64,000 nucleotides of DNA from JAYQKL01 sp049890195 (GCA_049890195.1 JBMHBY010000008.1:116513-180512), one strand, 5' to 3'. Positions 16,741 through 25,187 are shown, counted from the first letter of the stretch. Made by a program: numbers and translations. The notes: a model not told the origin generated them from the letters alone.

Positions 16741-16962
16741 TCAATCCCCCTTGACGAATGTCACAGCATAATATGTGTCGCCATCGAAAAGATCCTGGGG
16801 TTCGCTCAAACCGTCCGTGACCTGAAAGCGTCTGGCAACAATTGAGCCCTCCATGCGATAGCCTTTGGACGCCATGTGGCTGCGGTGAAATTCCATAGCC
16901 GCCGGGGTAAAGTCCTTGGACAAAACAGTAATACGTTCGGCATCGTCCTGGGTGTCAGACAT
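16741..16962 (-). CDS. Conserved-looking hypothetical protein, 73 aa
   Basis: I do not recognise this gene. The product is small, soluble and acidic, with no signal peptide and no cysteine. It reads as a compact alpha/beta fold: a helix (AAMEFHRSHMASKGYRME, about residues 21-38) followed by strands (SIVARRFQV and DTYYAVTFVKG). Codon use matches its neighbours. It lies 96 bases upstream of hemA on the same strand and could be co-transcribed with it. The layout 'helix then two strands' recalls small DUF4177-like proteins, but I would not assign that. Confidence 0.55.
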   Translation of the reverse strand: MSDTQDDAERITVLSKDFTPAAMEFHRSHMASKGYRMEGSIVARRFQVTDGLSEPQDLFDGDTYYAVTFVKGD

Positions 16963-17064
16963 TCAGCTCTCCATTCATGTGCTGTTCAATTTTTTGCGCG
17001 ATGCACTGCGCATCTCGCCGGTGGATTTTTGCATATTGTGAGGCAGAAAAAAACCGGAAAAAGG

Positions 17065-17124
17065 AAATAAAAAGGGCGTTCTCTTCCCCCGATGAGAACG
17101 CCCTGACGACCTAGGTCGTATCTA
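17065..17124 (-). ncRNA. Candidate small RNA with intrinsic terminator
   Basis: On the minus strand a perfect 10-bp stem (17103-17094 with 17083-17074) with a 10-base loop rich in G/A is followed by TTTTTATTT, a convincing intrinsic terminator. No protein gene precedes it on that strand: the neighbour to the right is a plus-strand gene. A perfect 14-base palindrome (17106-17119) lies just upstream, and a TATAAT-like -10 word lies at 17135-17130. Together these would give a transcript of about 55-60 bases with two hairpins. No good -35 is visible at normal spacing. Candidate only. Confidence 0.4.
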
Positions 17125-17162
17125 ATGAAATTATATGACCAGAATCGAACCATACATTCAAG

Positions 17163-17190
17163 AAAAAAATGACGCACCCGTCATTTTTTT
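17163..17190. terminator. Symmetrical A/T-flanked hairpin, terminator-like in both directions
   Basis: AAAAAAATGACG and CGTCATTTTTTT are perfect complements (12 bp) around a four-base loop. The flanking A and T runs make it terminator-like on either strand. It does not sit at the end of any recognised gene. A second, weaker hairpin (CAGGG...CCCTG, 17191-17210) followed by TTTTTG is next to it on the plus strand. Confidence 0.5.
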
Positions 17191-17273
17191 CAGGGTCTGC
17201 AATCGCCCTGTTTTTGTTGCTTGGGGGTGAATAAGCTATAAGTTGAGATTTGTATTTTCTGGCGGAAATAACA

Positions 17274-18209
17274 ATGACAACAGCTTTTTTGATGGTTTTT
17301 GGCGGTTTTGCGATGCTGGCACTTGGCGGCGAGGCCTTGGTCAAGGGAGCTGTTACGTTAGCGGAAAAATTGCAGGTTCCGCCCCTTGTCATAGGGTTGA
17401 CGCTGGTTGCTTTTGGTACCTCGGCACCGGAGCTGATGGTGTCGGTCCAAGCCGGTTTATCGGGCAATCCAGGGATTGCTGTGGGCAATGTCGTGGGCAG
17501 TAATATCGCCAATATTCTGCTGGTTTTGGGGGCCACGGCTGTCATTCATCCATTGGTCCATCACGACCGGAGCCTGCTGCGTGACGCGTCTTTCATGATC
17601 AGCGTGTCTGGTGCATTTGTTCTGTTCTGCTTTTTCGGGGTTATCAGCCGGTCGCTGTCTGCAGGGTTGTTGGTTTTGCTGGCGGTCTATCTGATCAACG
17701 TTTATCGACAGCAGCAACAGGACGGCGGCAGGGATTTTGAGACCGGGGCGTCAGGGTCATTCGGGACTTTGATCTCCGTGATCTTATTGGGTGCCGGTGT
17801 TGTCATGGTGGTTTGGGGGGCTGATATTTTGGTTCAGGGCTCCGTTGTGCTGGCCCGCGGCTTTGGTGTTTCAGAGGCTGTCATTGGTCTCTCGCTGGTT
17901 GCCATTGGCACATCCTTGCCGGAGCTCGCCATTTCCGTGTTGGCGGCTTATCGCGGGGCGGTCGGGGTTGCGCTCGGTAACATTGTCGGCAGCAACATCT
18001 TTAATATTTGCCTGATTTTGGGGGTTGCCGGCCTGATAACCCCTTTGGAGATCGCCCGCCAGATTGCGGTGTTTGATGTCTGGGTGATGCTGGGGGCCTC
18101 GTTGTCTGTCTTTGCCTTGATAAGGGCCTGCCAGCCCGTTGGCCGGGGGATTGGCATGCTGTTTATGGCGTCTTATGCATCCTACATTGCGTTCCTATTC
18201 ACCTCATGA
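17274..18209 (+). CDS. Calcium/sodium antiporter (CaCA family, YrbG-like)
   Basis: Inner-membrane cation exchanger of the CaCA superfamily, 311 aa from the ATG at 17274 (GGCGGAAA precedes; an in-frame TTG at 17250 is less likely). About ten membrane segments in two homologous halves. The alpha repeats are clear: GLTLVAFGTSAPELMVS with GNVVGSNIANILLVLG in the first half, and GLSLVAIGTSLPELAIS with GNIVGSNIFNICLILG in the second, each carrying the ion-coordinating Glu and Asn. Substrate specificity (Ca2+ versus Na+ or K+) cannot be read from sequence. 53 bases separate it from the GNAT gene downstream. Confidence 0.92.
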   Translation: MTTAFLMVFGGFAMLALGGEALVKGAVTLAEKLQVPPLVIGLTLVAFGTSAPELMVSVQAGLSGNPGIAVGNVVGSNIANILLVLGATAVIHPLVHHDRSLLRDASFMISVSGAFVLFCFFGVISRSLSAGLLVLLAVYLINVYRQQQQDGGRDFETGASGSFGTLISVILLGAGVVMVVWGADILVQGSVVLARGFGVSEAVIGLSLVAIGTSLPELAISVLAAYRGAVGVALGNIVGSNIFNICLILGVAGLITPLEIARQIAVFDVWVMLGASLSVFALIRACQPVGRGIGMLFMASYASYIAFLFTS

Positions 18210-18262
18210 TACGACCCCATTAATGTGCTGTTTTCGAGAGACGGTGTTGCATTGGAGTTTGC

Positions 18263-18772
18263 ATGAACGTGAGCGATGAAATTCTGCCGATTAGTGCAGA
18301 AAAAAAGCCAAAAATCCAAGCACTCCTGGATCGTGAATTCGGTCCGGGGCGTCATGTCCGTATGGCTGAGCGGCTGCGTGAGAAAAGCTCAGAACTCGAA
18401 AACCTCGGTTTCATGACAGTTGATGGTGACAATCAGCTTGTTGCCGCCATCTCCTACTGGTCTATAGACATTGGCGGATTGGAGGGGGCGCTGCTTGGGC
18501 CTTTGGTGGTGCATGGTGACCGGCAGGGGCAGGGTTTGGGCCGCGCCTTGATGCAGCACAGTCTGGCACTGGCTGATCAGGCCGGCATCGCTTATATTCT
18601 GCTCATAGGGGATTTGCCCTATTATCAGATATGTGGGTTCGAGCCGGCACCTGCGGGTTTGGTTTTTCCGGCCCCTGTTGACCCCAACCGCGTTTTGATC
18701 AGGTGGTCCGGCGCCCCGCAATTGTTGGCCGGACAGGTTGAAGGAAAGAAAAAGCACCAGACAGGTGAGTGA
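18263..18772 (+). CDS. GNAT-family N-acetyltransferase
   Basis: 169-aa acetyl-CoA-dependent transferase. The acetyl-CoA-binding motif A reads DRQGQGLGRALMQHSLALA at about residues 90-108, followed by YILLIGDLPYYQICGFEPAP, the pattern of the YhbS-type subgroup, where the last part shapes the substrate pocket. Substrate is unknown. The last 15 residues are lysine-rich. First of five closely spaced genes running to cca; its stop precedes the DUF1285 start by four bases. Confidence 0.85.
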   Translation: MNVSDEILPISAEKKPKIQALLDREFGPGRHVRMAERLREKSSELENLGFMTVDGDNQLVAAISYWSIDIGGLEGALLGPLVVHGDRQGQGLGRALMQHSLALADQAGIAYILLIGDLPYYQICGFEPAPAGLVFPAPVDPNRVLIRWSGAPQLLAGQVEGKKKHQTGE

Positions 18773-18776
18773 CGCC

Positions 18777-19364
18777 ATGGCAGACGACTCAAACGCCCTG
18801 AATGAGGTTCTCAAAAGCATCACGGAGCAAAAAGATGCTTCCGGTCTGCCGCCCGTGCATTTGTGGAACCCGCCCTATTGCGGGGATATCGGGTTGGAGA
18901 TCAAGCGCGACGGCACCTGGTTTTATCAAGGCTCCCCGATTGGCCGCAAGCCCATGGTCCGGCTTTTTTCCTCAATTTTACGCCATGATGAGGATGGCGC
19001 GCATTATGTCGTCACACCGGCTGAAAAAATTTTGGTCACGGTTGAGGACGCCCCGTTTCTGGCTGTTCAGTTGGATGTTGAGGGGCGGGGCGAGACACAG
19101 AAACTTGTGTTCACGACCCTGACTGAGGATGTCTGCATTGCCGGGGCCGATAATCCGATCCGGGTTGATCTGGATCCTGACAGTCTCGAGCCGTCCCCTT
19201 ATGTGTTGGTCCGGGCCAGATTGCAGGCCTTGATTGCCCGGCCGGTGTTTTACCGTCTGGTCGATTTGTGTGTTGAGGAGCGCCATAATGGGGAAAGCCA
19301 TCTGGGGGTCTGGAGTGCCGGTGTCTTTTTCCCGATATCACCTTGCGACATGCTGGAGGACTGA
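18777..19364 (+). CDS. DUF1285 family protein
   Basis: 195-aa protein of the DUF1285 family, widespread in Proteobacteria and of unknown biochemical function. It carries the family's opening WNPPYCGDIGLEIKRDGTWF (about residues 30-49), then GSPIGRKPMVRLFSSILR and VTPVEK-like YVVTPAEKILVTVEDAPF. I chose the ATG at 18777, four bases after the GNAT stop, over the frame's earlier start at 18738 inside the GNAT gene. Gene order DUF1285-Nudix-DUF6111-cca appears in many alphaproteobacteria as far as I recall, which suggests a shared but undefined role. Confidence 0.83.
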   Translation: MADDSNALNEVLKSITEQKDASGLPPVHLWNPPYCGDIGLEIKRDGTWFYQGSPIGRKPMVRLFSSILRHDEDGAHYVVTPAEKILVTVEDAPFLAVQLDVEGRGETQKLVFTTLTEDVCIAGADNPIRVDLDPDSLEPSPYVLVRARLQALIARPVFYRLVDLCVEERHNGESHLGVWSAGVFFPISPCDMLED

Positions 19365-19367
19365 AAC

Positions 19368-20006
19368 ATGTCGTTTGATGAAAGACTGAAAAAAAGGCTG
19401 CATGAGCGCATTTTGCCGACCGCCCCGACAGTTGCGGCGCTTATGACGGCACGTGGACAAACCGGAGACTTTGATCTCAACGCCGATGTGCCGGAAAGCG
19501 CACGAAAACGTAGCCTCAAGCCTGCCGCTGTTTTGGTGCCGATCATCGCCTATGAGGAGGGTGCCAAAGTCCTGTTTATCCGGAGGGCTGAGAAATTGAC
19601 CAGCCATTCCGGACAAATCGCCTTACCGGGCGGACGGGTCGACGCTGATGATGAAACCGTTGCGGCGGCGGCTTTGCGCGAGGCTCAGGAGGAGGTCGGC
19701 CTCAACCCGGACCTGGTTGAGGTGCTGGGGTATGGTGACACTTATGAAACCTACACCGGATATTGCATTGTCCCGGTTGTCGGGCTGGTGCAGCCGGGTT
19801 TTGATATGCTGATCAACCCTGATGAGGTTGCCGATGCTTTTGAAGTGCCTTTGGCGCATTTGATGGACCGGCGCAATCATGTCGTTGAAAGCGACCAGTT
19901 TAACGGCAGGGAGCGGTTTTTCTATACGATGCCGTATGAAGGGCATTATATTTGGGGTGTGACGGCGGGTATGATCCGTAATCTCAGCGAAAGGGTGTTT
20001 GTATGA
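19368..20006 (+). CDS. Nudix hydrolase, CoA pyrophosphatase-like
   Basis: 212-aa Nudix enzyme resembling NudL/CoAse. The Nudix box spans about residues 88-112: GGRVDADDETV, then REAQEEVGL, with the REx2EE metal ligands intact. The segment just before it, RRAEKLTSHSGQIALPGG, matches the extra motif that marks coenzyme A diphosphatases. Likely role: hydrolysis of CoA or a related dinucleoside diphosphate. Start lies three bases after the DUF1285 stop, and its own stop overlaps the next start (ATGA). Confidence 0.88.
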   Translation: MSFDERLKKRLHERILPTAPTVAALMTARGQTGDFDLNADVPESARKRSLKPAAVLVPIIAYEEGAKVLFIRRAEKLTSHSGQIALPGGRVDADDETVAAAALREAQEEVGLNPDLVEVLGYGDTYETYTGYCIVPVVGLVQPGFDMLINPDEVADAFEVPLAHLMDRRNHVVESDQFNGRERFFYTMPYEGHYIWGVTAGMIRNLSERVFV

Positions 20007-20293
20007 TCCGCATTCTGCTTTGGAGCCTGTTGGTTTTTTCCATGCCTTTTCTGGTTGCCCTGTTTTGGTTGGCGGTCGTGAAGCGCACCAAGCCGAGTGA
20101 GGCAGACCTGAAAGTCTGGGCGGCCGCCGGCACCGCAGGGCTGGTGCTGTTGCTGGCCAGCCTGTTCTGGTTGCGCTCGACGCTGGGTGTTTCGACCGAG
20201 TATCAATATGTTCCGGCTGAAATCCGCGATGGTGAACTGGTGCCGGGCTATTTTGCCCCGGTTGCGCCGGCTGATGACGGAATTGGAAAATGA
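20003..20293 (+). CDS. Small membrane protein, DUF6111 family
   Basis: 96-aa protein with two membrane segments (about residues 4-25, ILLWSLLVFSMPFLVALFW, and 42-62, AAAGTAGLVLLLASLFW) followed by a soluble tail with YVPAEIRDGELVPGYF. The tail pattern and context match the DUF6111 family of alphaproteobacteria; function unknown. It overlaps the Nudix gene by four bases at its start and cca by four bases at its end, so it is tightly coupled to both. Confidence 0.78.
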   Translation: MIRILLWSLLVFSMPFLVALFWLAVVKRTKPSEADLKVWAAAGTAGLVLLLASLFWLRSTLGVSTEYQYVPAEIRDGELVPGYFAPVAPADDGIGK

Positions 20294-21558
20294 CGGCGCC
20301 CGTCATGCGTCCGGGCTGGCTTGTCCGCCCACAGACAAAAAAACTCTTTGACGTCTTGGGGGAACCCAATCTGCGGGCTGTCGGAGGCTGTGTCCGCGAC
20401 AGCCTGCGTTCTCAAGCTACGGATACCGAACAACAAAATGTTGATATTGACATGGCAACCCCGCTGGTGCCGGAAACCGTCATGGCGCAGCTGACACAGG
20501 CCGGTGTGAAAGTGGTGCCGACCGGCTTGAAATACGGCACAGTGACGGCGATTTTGGACGGGTTTCACTATGAAATCACCACTTTGCGTCAGGATGTGGC
20601 GACGGATGGACGACATGCCCGTGTTGCCTATGGTGAGGATTGGTGTGTGGACGCCGGTCGCCGGGATTTCACCGTCAATGCGCTGTACTGTGATGCGGGG
20701 GGCTGTGTTCACGACCCGCTGGGCACTGGATTGGCGGATTTGCAGGCCGGCAGGGTCGTGTTCATCGGCGATGCCGGGACACGAATCCGTGAGGATTACC
20801 TGAGGGTGTTCAGGTTTTTCCGCTTTCATGCCCTGATGGGGGAAGGCACCCCGGATGAGACCGCATTGGCGGCATGTCAAGCGGCGGCCCGGGAGGGCGC
20901 TGGGCTGGAAAAGCTCTCAGGTGAACGTCTGCAGCAGGAAATATTGAAAATATTGGCGATGCCGAACCCCGCCTCGACACTTGAAATTATGCAGAAGACA
21001 GGCGTTTTGGCCTATGCGCTGCCATTGGACGAGGTGCGCACCGGTCTGTCGCGGTTGCGGGGTTTGGCAGGCTTTGACGCCGCAGTTGAACAGCTTGACC
21101 CAATTGTACGGTTGAGCGCTGTGATGGCCCATAAACCTGATCAGGCCGAACGGGTCATGCGTCATTTGCGACTGTCAAACCGTGACCGGGACAGGATAGA
21201 GACATTGCTGTCGGGGCCGTATCGTGATGTCATCGTCACACAGGACAATCTTGTCCAACTGGCCTACCGGCTGGGGGTGCAGGTGTGTCTTGACCGGCTG
21301 TTGCTGCAAACCAGTGCTGAGACGGCACCAGACCTCAAAGCGTTGAGGACAGCAATTGCCGGGCTGGGCAGGCTGACACTGCCGGTTTTTCCAGTGTCGG
21401 GTAAAACTCTTCTGGCGGCAGGGTTTGAAGCGGGGCCGGATATGGGCCGTCTGCTGTCTGCTTTGGAGGATTGGTGGGTGGATAACGGGTTCAAAGGCGA
21501 TGAACCCGCGTTGCTGGCACGCTTAAACGAAATGGTGGATTCAGCCGATACGGATTAG
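20290..21558 (+). CDS. cca: CCA tRNA nucleotidyltransferase / poly(A) polymerase family
   Basis: Class II nucleotidyltransferase, 422 aa, that builds or repairs the 3' CCA end of tRNAs. The N-terminal catalytic core shows RAVGGCVRDSL (about residues 31-41), the metal-binding VDIDMAT (about 55-61), GTVTAIL, and RRDFTVNALYCDAGG (about 121-135). The domain ends in DYLRVFRFFRFHA, which is the expected B-to-C motif. The C-terminal half is the helical tRNA-binding domain. Both tRNA genes in this window already encode CCA, so repair may be the main task. Its stop overlaps hemF's stop from the other strand by three bases. Confidence 0.93.
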   Translation: MTAPVMRPGWLVRPQTKKLFDVLGEPNLRAVGGCVRDSLRSQATDTEQQNVDIDMATPLVPETVMAQLTQAGVKVVPTGLKYGTVTAILDGFHYEITTLRQDVATDGRHARVAYGEDWCVDAGRRDFTVNALYCDAGGCVHDPLGTGLADLQAGRVVFIGDAGTRIREDYLRVFRFFRFHALMGEGTPDETALAACQAAAREGAGLEKLSGERLQQEILKILAMPNPASTLEIMQKTGVLAYALPLDEVRTGLSRLRGLAGFDAAVEQLDPIVRLSAVMAHKPDQAERVMRHLRLSNRDRDRIETLLSGPYRDVIVTQDNLVQLAYRLGVQVCLDRLLLQTSAETAPDLKALRTAIAGLGRLTLPVFPVSGKTLLAAGFEAGPDMGRLLSALEDWWVDNGFKGDEPALLARLNEMVDSADTD

Positions 21559-22409
21559 CCGGTGGGCCATTTCACCAGCGGCGGCATGGACGACAAAATG
21601 CTTTCGACATTGCCGCCGGTTTTGAGGCCGAACATGGTGCCACGGTCATACAGCAGGTTGAACTCAACATAACGCCCGCGCCGGACAAGCTGTTCGTCCC
21701 GATCTGCCTCATTATAGCTGTCATGCATGCGCCGGGCGATGATCTGTGGGTAGATCGACAGAAACGCCTTGCCGACATCGCGTGTGAAGGCAAAATCCCG
21801 CTCCCAGTCACCGCTGTTGAAATGGTCATAGAAAATCCCCCCTGTGCCGCGGGTTTCCTGACGATGGGGGAGGTAAAAATATTCGTCGCAGGCCTGCTTG
21901 TACTGCGGGTAGTAGTCCGGATCATAAAGGTCGCAGGCGTGTTTGTAGGCGGCGTGAAAATCCTGCGTGTCCGGGTGCTCCGGGCGCCGGTCACGGTCCA
22001 GCATCGGCGTCAGGTCCCCGCCGCCGCCAAACCAGTTTTTGGTGGTGACCACCATGCGGGTGTTCATGTGGGCGGTTGGTGCATTCGGGTTTTTGGGGTG
22101 GACGATAACGGAAATGCCGCTGGCCCAAAAGCGCGGGTCTTCCTCTGCGCCTGCGACCTGGCTGCGGAATTGCTCGGAAAATTCACCGTAGACTGTGGAG
22201 ATATGGACCCCGGCCTTTTCAAAAACATCTCCGTCAAGCAGGGCCATTTCACCGCCGCCAAGATCCTCGTCTACGCCATGTTGATCAGCGCGATTCCAGC
22301 TTTTTTTGATGAATTTTTTACCGTTTGGCTCCAGTGCCTCAAGTGCTGAGCACAAATCGTCCCTCAGGGCCTTGAACCAATCCGCTGCGCGCTTTTTGTT
22401 TTCTTCCAT
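21555..22409 (-). CDS. hemF: Oxygen-dependent coproporphyrinogen III oxidase
   Basis: Converts coproporphyrinogen III to protoporphyrinogen IX using O2, 284 aa. Diagnostic segments: GGGEMALLDGDVFEKAG (about 54-70), SVIVHPKNPNAPTAHMNTR (about 101-119), WFGGGGDLTP (128-137), and the C-terminal GRYVEFNLLYDRGTMFGLKT, then GNVESILSSMPPLVKW. The ATG at 22409 has GGAG upstream; the frame stays open to 22502, but the added 31 residues do not resemble HemF. An aerobic haem route fits the cytochrome bc1 operon on the opposite side of the shared upstream region. Confidence 0.96.
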   Translation of the reverse strand: MEENKKRAADWFKALRDDLCSALEALEPNGKKFIKKSWNRADQHGVDEDLGGGEMALLDGDVFEKAGVHISTVYGEFSEQFRSQVAGAEEDPRFWASGISVIVHPKNPNAPTAHMNTRMVVTTKNWFGGGGDLTPMLDRDRRPEHPDTQDFHAAYKHACDLYDPDYYPQYKQACDEYFYLPHRQETRGTGGIFYDHFNSGDWERDFAFTRDVGKAFLSIYPQIIARRMHDSYNEADRDEQLVRRGRYVEFNLLYDRGTMFGLKTGGNVESILSSMPPLVKWPTG

Positions 22410-22611
22410 AATCAGGCTCCGCCCGTGTCTTTGGGTCGATATAATGACGGAAAAGAGGATGAAAATCGTTGATTTTTCCGCGTCTGCGTCATGGTGACAC
22501 ATATTGTTTCACCTCACATAGAAGTATTTTCGCAGGCAGTCAAATCCTCTATAAAGGACTGACTCGTGCGCTGCGGCGCAGACTGTGAACATTAACGGTG
22601 GAGAGACCGTC

Positions 22612-23136
22612 TTGACTGATACTTCTGACCAAACTGGCGAAACAAACCGCCGCGAATTCCTTCATTTGGCGACGGGTGCCTTTGCCGCCATCGGAGCCGT
22701 GAACATTGCCTGGCCTCTGATCCATCAAATGAATCCGGACGCGTCCATGCGGGCCTTGGCCTCGATTGAAGTGGATTTGAGCGCGATTGAGGTCGGCCAA
22801 AGTATCACTGTAACCTGGCGCGGCAAACCCGTGTTCATCCGCCGCCGCACGACGGATGAGATTGCGGAGGCCGAAGCGGTTGATTTGGCGGACCTGCGTG
22901 ACCCGCAGACCGACAATCTGCGGGCCGAAAAACCGGAATGGCTGGTCATGGTCGGCGTCTGCACCCATTTGGGCTGTGTGCCGCTTGGCCAGGCCGGCGA
23001 GTTTAATGGCTGGTTCTGCCCGTGCCATGGGTCCCATTACGATACGTCCGGCCGGATTCGCAAAGGCCCGGCCCCGACAAACCTTGAAATTCCCGAATAC
23101 ACATTTGTTTCAGACACCCGCATAAAAATCGGTTAA
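22612..23136 (+). CDS. petA: Ubiquinol-cytochrome c reductase Rieske iron-sulfur subunit
   Basis: Rieske [2Fe-2S] subunit of the bc1 complex, moving electrons from ubiquinol to cytochrome c1. The start is uncertain: TTG at 22612 has GGAGAG at good distance (174 aa), whereas the GTG at 22585 (183 aa) has no ribosome site. A twin-arginine-type signal anchor, NRREFLHLATGAFAAIGA, is near the N-terminus. Cluster ligands lie in CTHLGC and CPCHGS, followed by GRIRKGPAPTNLEIPEY with the Pro loop. First gene of petABC, 18 bases before petB. Confidence 0.95.
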   Translation: MTDTSDQTGETNRREFLHLATGAFAAIGAVNIAWPLIHQMNPDASMRALASIEVDLSAIEVGQSITVTWRGKPVFIRRRTTDEIAEAEAVDLADLRDPQTDNLRAEKPEWLVMVGVCTHLGCVPLGQAGEFNGWFCPCHGSHYDTSGRIRKGPAPTNLEIPEYTFVSDTRIKIG

Positions 23137-23154
23137 GCGAGATAGGATAGTTCA

Positions 23155-24393
23155 ATGAGCGGTGAAAGCACTTACAACCCACAAAGCGGTTTTGCAAAAT
23201 GGATGGATGAGCGCCTGCCCCTGATGCGGCTGGCACATGACAGTTTTGTCGATTATCCGACCCCGAAAAACCTCAATTACTGGTGGACATTTGGCGGCAT
23301 TTTGACGTTCTGCCTGATGACCCAGATTGTGACCGGCATCATTCTTGCTATGCACTATACCCCGCATGTCGATCTGGCCTTCAACTCGGTCGAACATATC
23401 ATGCGTAATGTCAATTATGGCTGGCTGATCCGCTATATTCACGCCAATGGTGCGTCGATGTTCTTCCTGGCTGTTTACATCCACATGTTCCGGGGCATGT
23501 ATTACGGCTCCTACAAGGCGCCGCGGGAGGTGCTGTGGATCCTTGGTGTGATCATCTATCTTCTGATGATGGCTGCCGCCTTTATGGGCTATGTGCTGCC
23601 ATGGGGGCAGATGAGCCTTTGGGGCGCAACTGTGATCACCAACCTGTTTGGCGCCGTGCCGTTGGTCGGTGACAGCATCGCAACCTGGTTGTGGGGTGGT
23701 TTCTCGGTTGATAATCCGACCTTAAACCGGTTTTTCTCCCTGCATTACCTGATCCCGTTCCTGATTGCCGGTGTTGTGGTGCTGCACATCTGGGCCTTGC
23801 ACGTGCCCGGCAACAACAACCCGGTTGGCATCTCGGTCAAATCCAGCCAGGATACGGTCCCGTTCCACCCTTACTACACGGTCAAAGACGGTTTTGCCCT
23901 GGTCATTTTCATGATCCTGTTCAGCTATTTCATCTTCTTTGCGCCGAATGTTCTGGGCCATGCCGACAACTACATCCCTGCCAATCCGTTGGTGACACCG
24001 GCCCATATCGTGCCGGAATGGTACCTGCTGCCGTTTTATGCAATCCTCCGCGCCGTTCCGGACAAGCTCGGCGGTGTGATTGCCATGGTCGGCGCCATCG
24101 CCATTCTGTTTGTCCTGCCCTGGCTGGACACCTCGAAAGTGCGGTCGGCACGTTATCGTCCGCTGTTCCGGCAGTTCTTCATCATCTTCGTTGCGGACTG
24201 CCTGCTGCTGGGCTATCTCGGCGCCATGCCGGCTGAAGGGATCTACATCGTCCTGGCCCGGATCGGTACGGTTTACTATTTCGCCCATTTCCTGATTATT
24301 CTGCCGCTTCTCGGACTGGTGGAAAAACCCAAGGATATACCGGAGAGCATTTCCGCCTCCGTTCTCTCAAGTGCAGCCTCGCCTGCAGAATAG
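23155..24393 (+). CDS. petB: Cytochrome b subunit of the bc1 complex
   Basis: Membrane core of the bc1 complex, 412 aa with eight expected membrane helices and two b haems. Recognisable parts: LNYWWTFGGILTFCL, HYTPHVDLAFNSVEHIMR, the first pair of haem histidines in IRYIHANGASMFFLAVYIHMF, GYVLPWGQMS, and the Qo-site motif PEWYLLPFYAILRA near residue 287. The C-terminal tail is short, as in the bacterial long form of cytochrome b with eight helices. It sits between petA and petC with spacings of 18 and 11 bases. Confidence 0.98.
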   Translation: MSGESTYNPQSGFAKWMDERLPLMRLAHDSFVDYPTPKNLNYWWTFGGILTFCLMTQIVTGIILAMHYTPHVDLAFNSVEHIMRNVNYGWLIRYIHANGASMFFLAVYIHMFRGMYYGSYKAPREVLWILGVIIYLLMMAAAFMGYVLPWGQMSLWGATVITNLFGAVPLVGDSIATWLWGGFSVDNPTLNRFFSLHYLIPFLIAGVVVLHIWALHVPGNNNPVGISVKSSQDTVPFHPYYTVKDGFALVIFMILFSYFIFFAPNVLGHADNYIPANPLVTPAHIVPEWYLLPFYAILRAVPDKLGGVIAMVGAIAILFVLPWLDTSKVRSARYRPLFRQFFIIFVADCLLLGYLGAMPAEGIYIVLARIGTVYYFAHFLIILPLLGLVEKPKDIPESISASVLSSAASPAE

Positions 24394-24404
24394 GACCAAG
24401 AGAC

Positions 24405-25187
24405 ATGAGCCTGAAACGAATTAGTCTGTCACTGGTTGCCGCCCTGACCCTCGGCATTGCGGCCCCTGTCACGGTGCAAGCCGCCGGCGACGCCAAACAT
24501 CCTGCGGCGCAGGACTGGAGCTTTAACGGGCCCTTCGGCACATTCGACCGAAGCGCCCTGCGCCGCGGCTACAAGGTGTATCAGGAGGTCTGCGCATCAT
24601 GTCATTCCATGAACCAGCTGCGGTTCCGCAATCTGTCCCAACAAGGCGGACCGGAATTCACCGAGCCAGAGGTCAAGGCGATAGCGGCTGGTTTTACGGT
24701 TGAAGACGGGCCGGATGATTATGGTGACATGTTCGAGCGCCCGGGCCTGCCCAAGGATGCTTTCGTCAACCCGTTTCCGAACGAGAATGCCGCCCGCGCC
24801 GCCAATGGTGGCGCCTATCCGCCGGATCTGTCTCTCATAACCAAAGCCAGAGGTTTGGGTGCGGATTATGTTTATGCCCTCCTGATCGGCTATGAGGACG
24901 CCCCTGAAGGCGTCAAGCTTGGGACAGGGCAATATTACAACCCTTACATGGCTGGTGGTGCGATCGCCATGGCTGCACCATTGTCGGACGAACTGGTTGA
25001 CTATGAGGACGGCACGGCGATGACCGAAGCGCAATACGCCAAGGATGTCGTGACGTTTCTGGCATGGGCCGCCGAACCGGAACTGGAAGCGCGTAAAAAG
25101 ACCGGTGTGATGGTACTCATTTACCTGTCCATCTTTGCGGGCCTGCTGTTCCTGTCCATGCGTAAAATCTGGGCTGACCAGCATTAA
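24405..25187 (+). CDS. petC: Cytochrome c1 subunit of the bc1 complex
   Basis: Membrane-anchored c-type cytochrome of the bc1 complex, 260 aa. A signal peptide (about 1-26, ending VQA) precedes the haem-binding CASCH at Cys63, Cys66 and His67. The probable axial Met ligand lies in AIAMAAPLSD near residue 195. A C-terminal anchor (about 231-250, VMVLIYLSIFAGLLFLSM) ends in a short basic tail. Other family segments: NGGAYPPDLSLI and DYVYALLIGYEDAP. Last gene of petABC, followed by a bidirectional terminator. Confidence 0.97.
   Translation: MSLKRISLSLVAALTLGIAAPVTVQAAGDAKHPAAQDWSFNGPFGTFDRSALRRGYKVYQEVCASCHSMNQLRFRNLSQQGGPEFTEPEVKAIAAGFTVEDGPDDYGDMFERPGLPKDAFVNPFPNENAARAANGGAYPPDLSLITKARGLGADYVYALLIGYEDAPEGVKLGTGQYYNPYMAGGAIAMAAPLSDELVDYEDGTAMTEAQYAKDVVTFLAWAAEPELEARKKTGVMVLIYLSIFAGLLFLSMRKIWADQH

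Noticed and set aside
16986..17177. 63-codon minus-strand frame in the gap upstream of the exchanger
   Set aside because: Runs through both hairpins and a palindrome, has no ribosome site and an improbable sequence; a small RNA explains the signals better.
17111..17545. 144-codon minus-strand frame at the 5' end of the cation exchanger
   Set aside because: Overlaps the exchanger's coding sequence and has low-complexity Ser/Thr/Pro composition; not needed to explain the minus-strand terminator.
22410..22502. Longer N-terminus for hemF
   Set aside because: The extra residues do not resemble HemF; the ATG at 22409 has a GGAG ribosome site.
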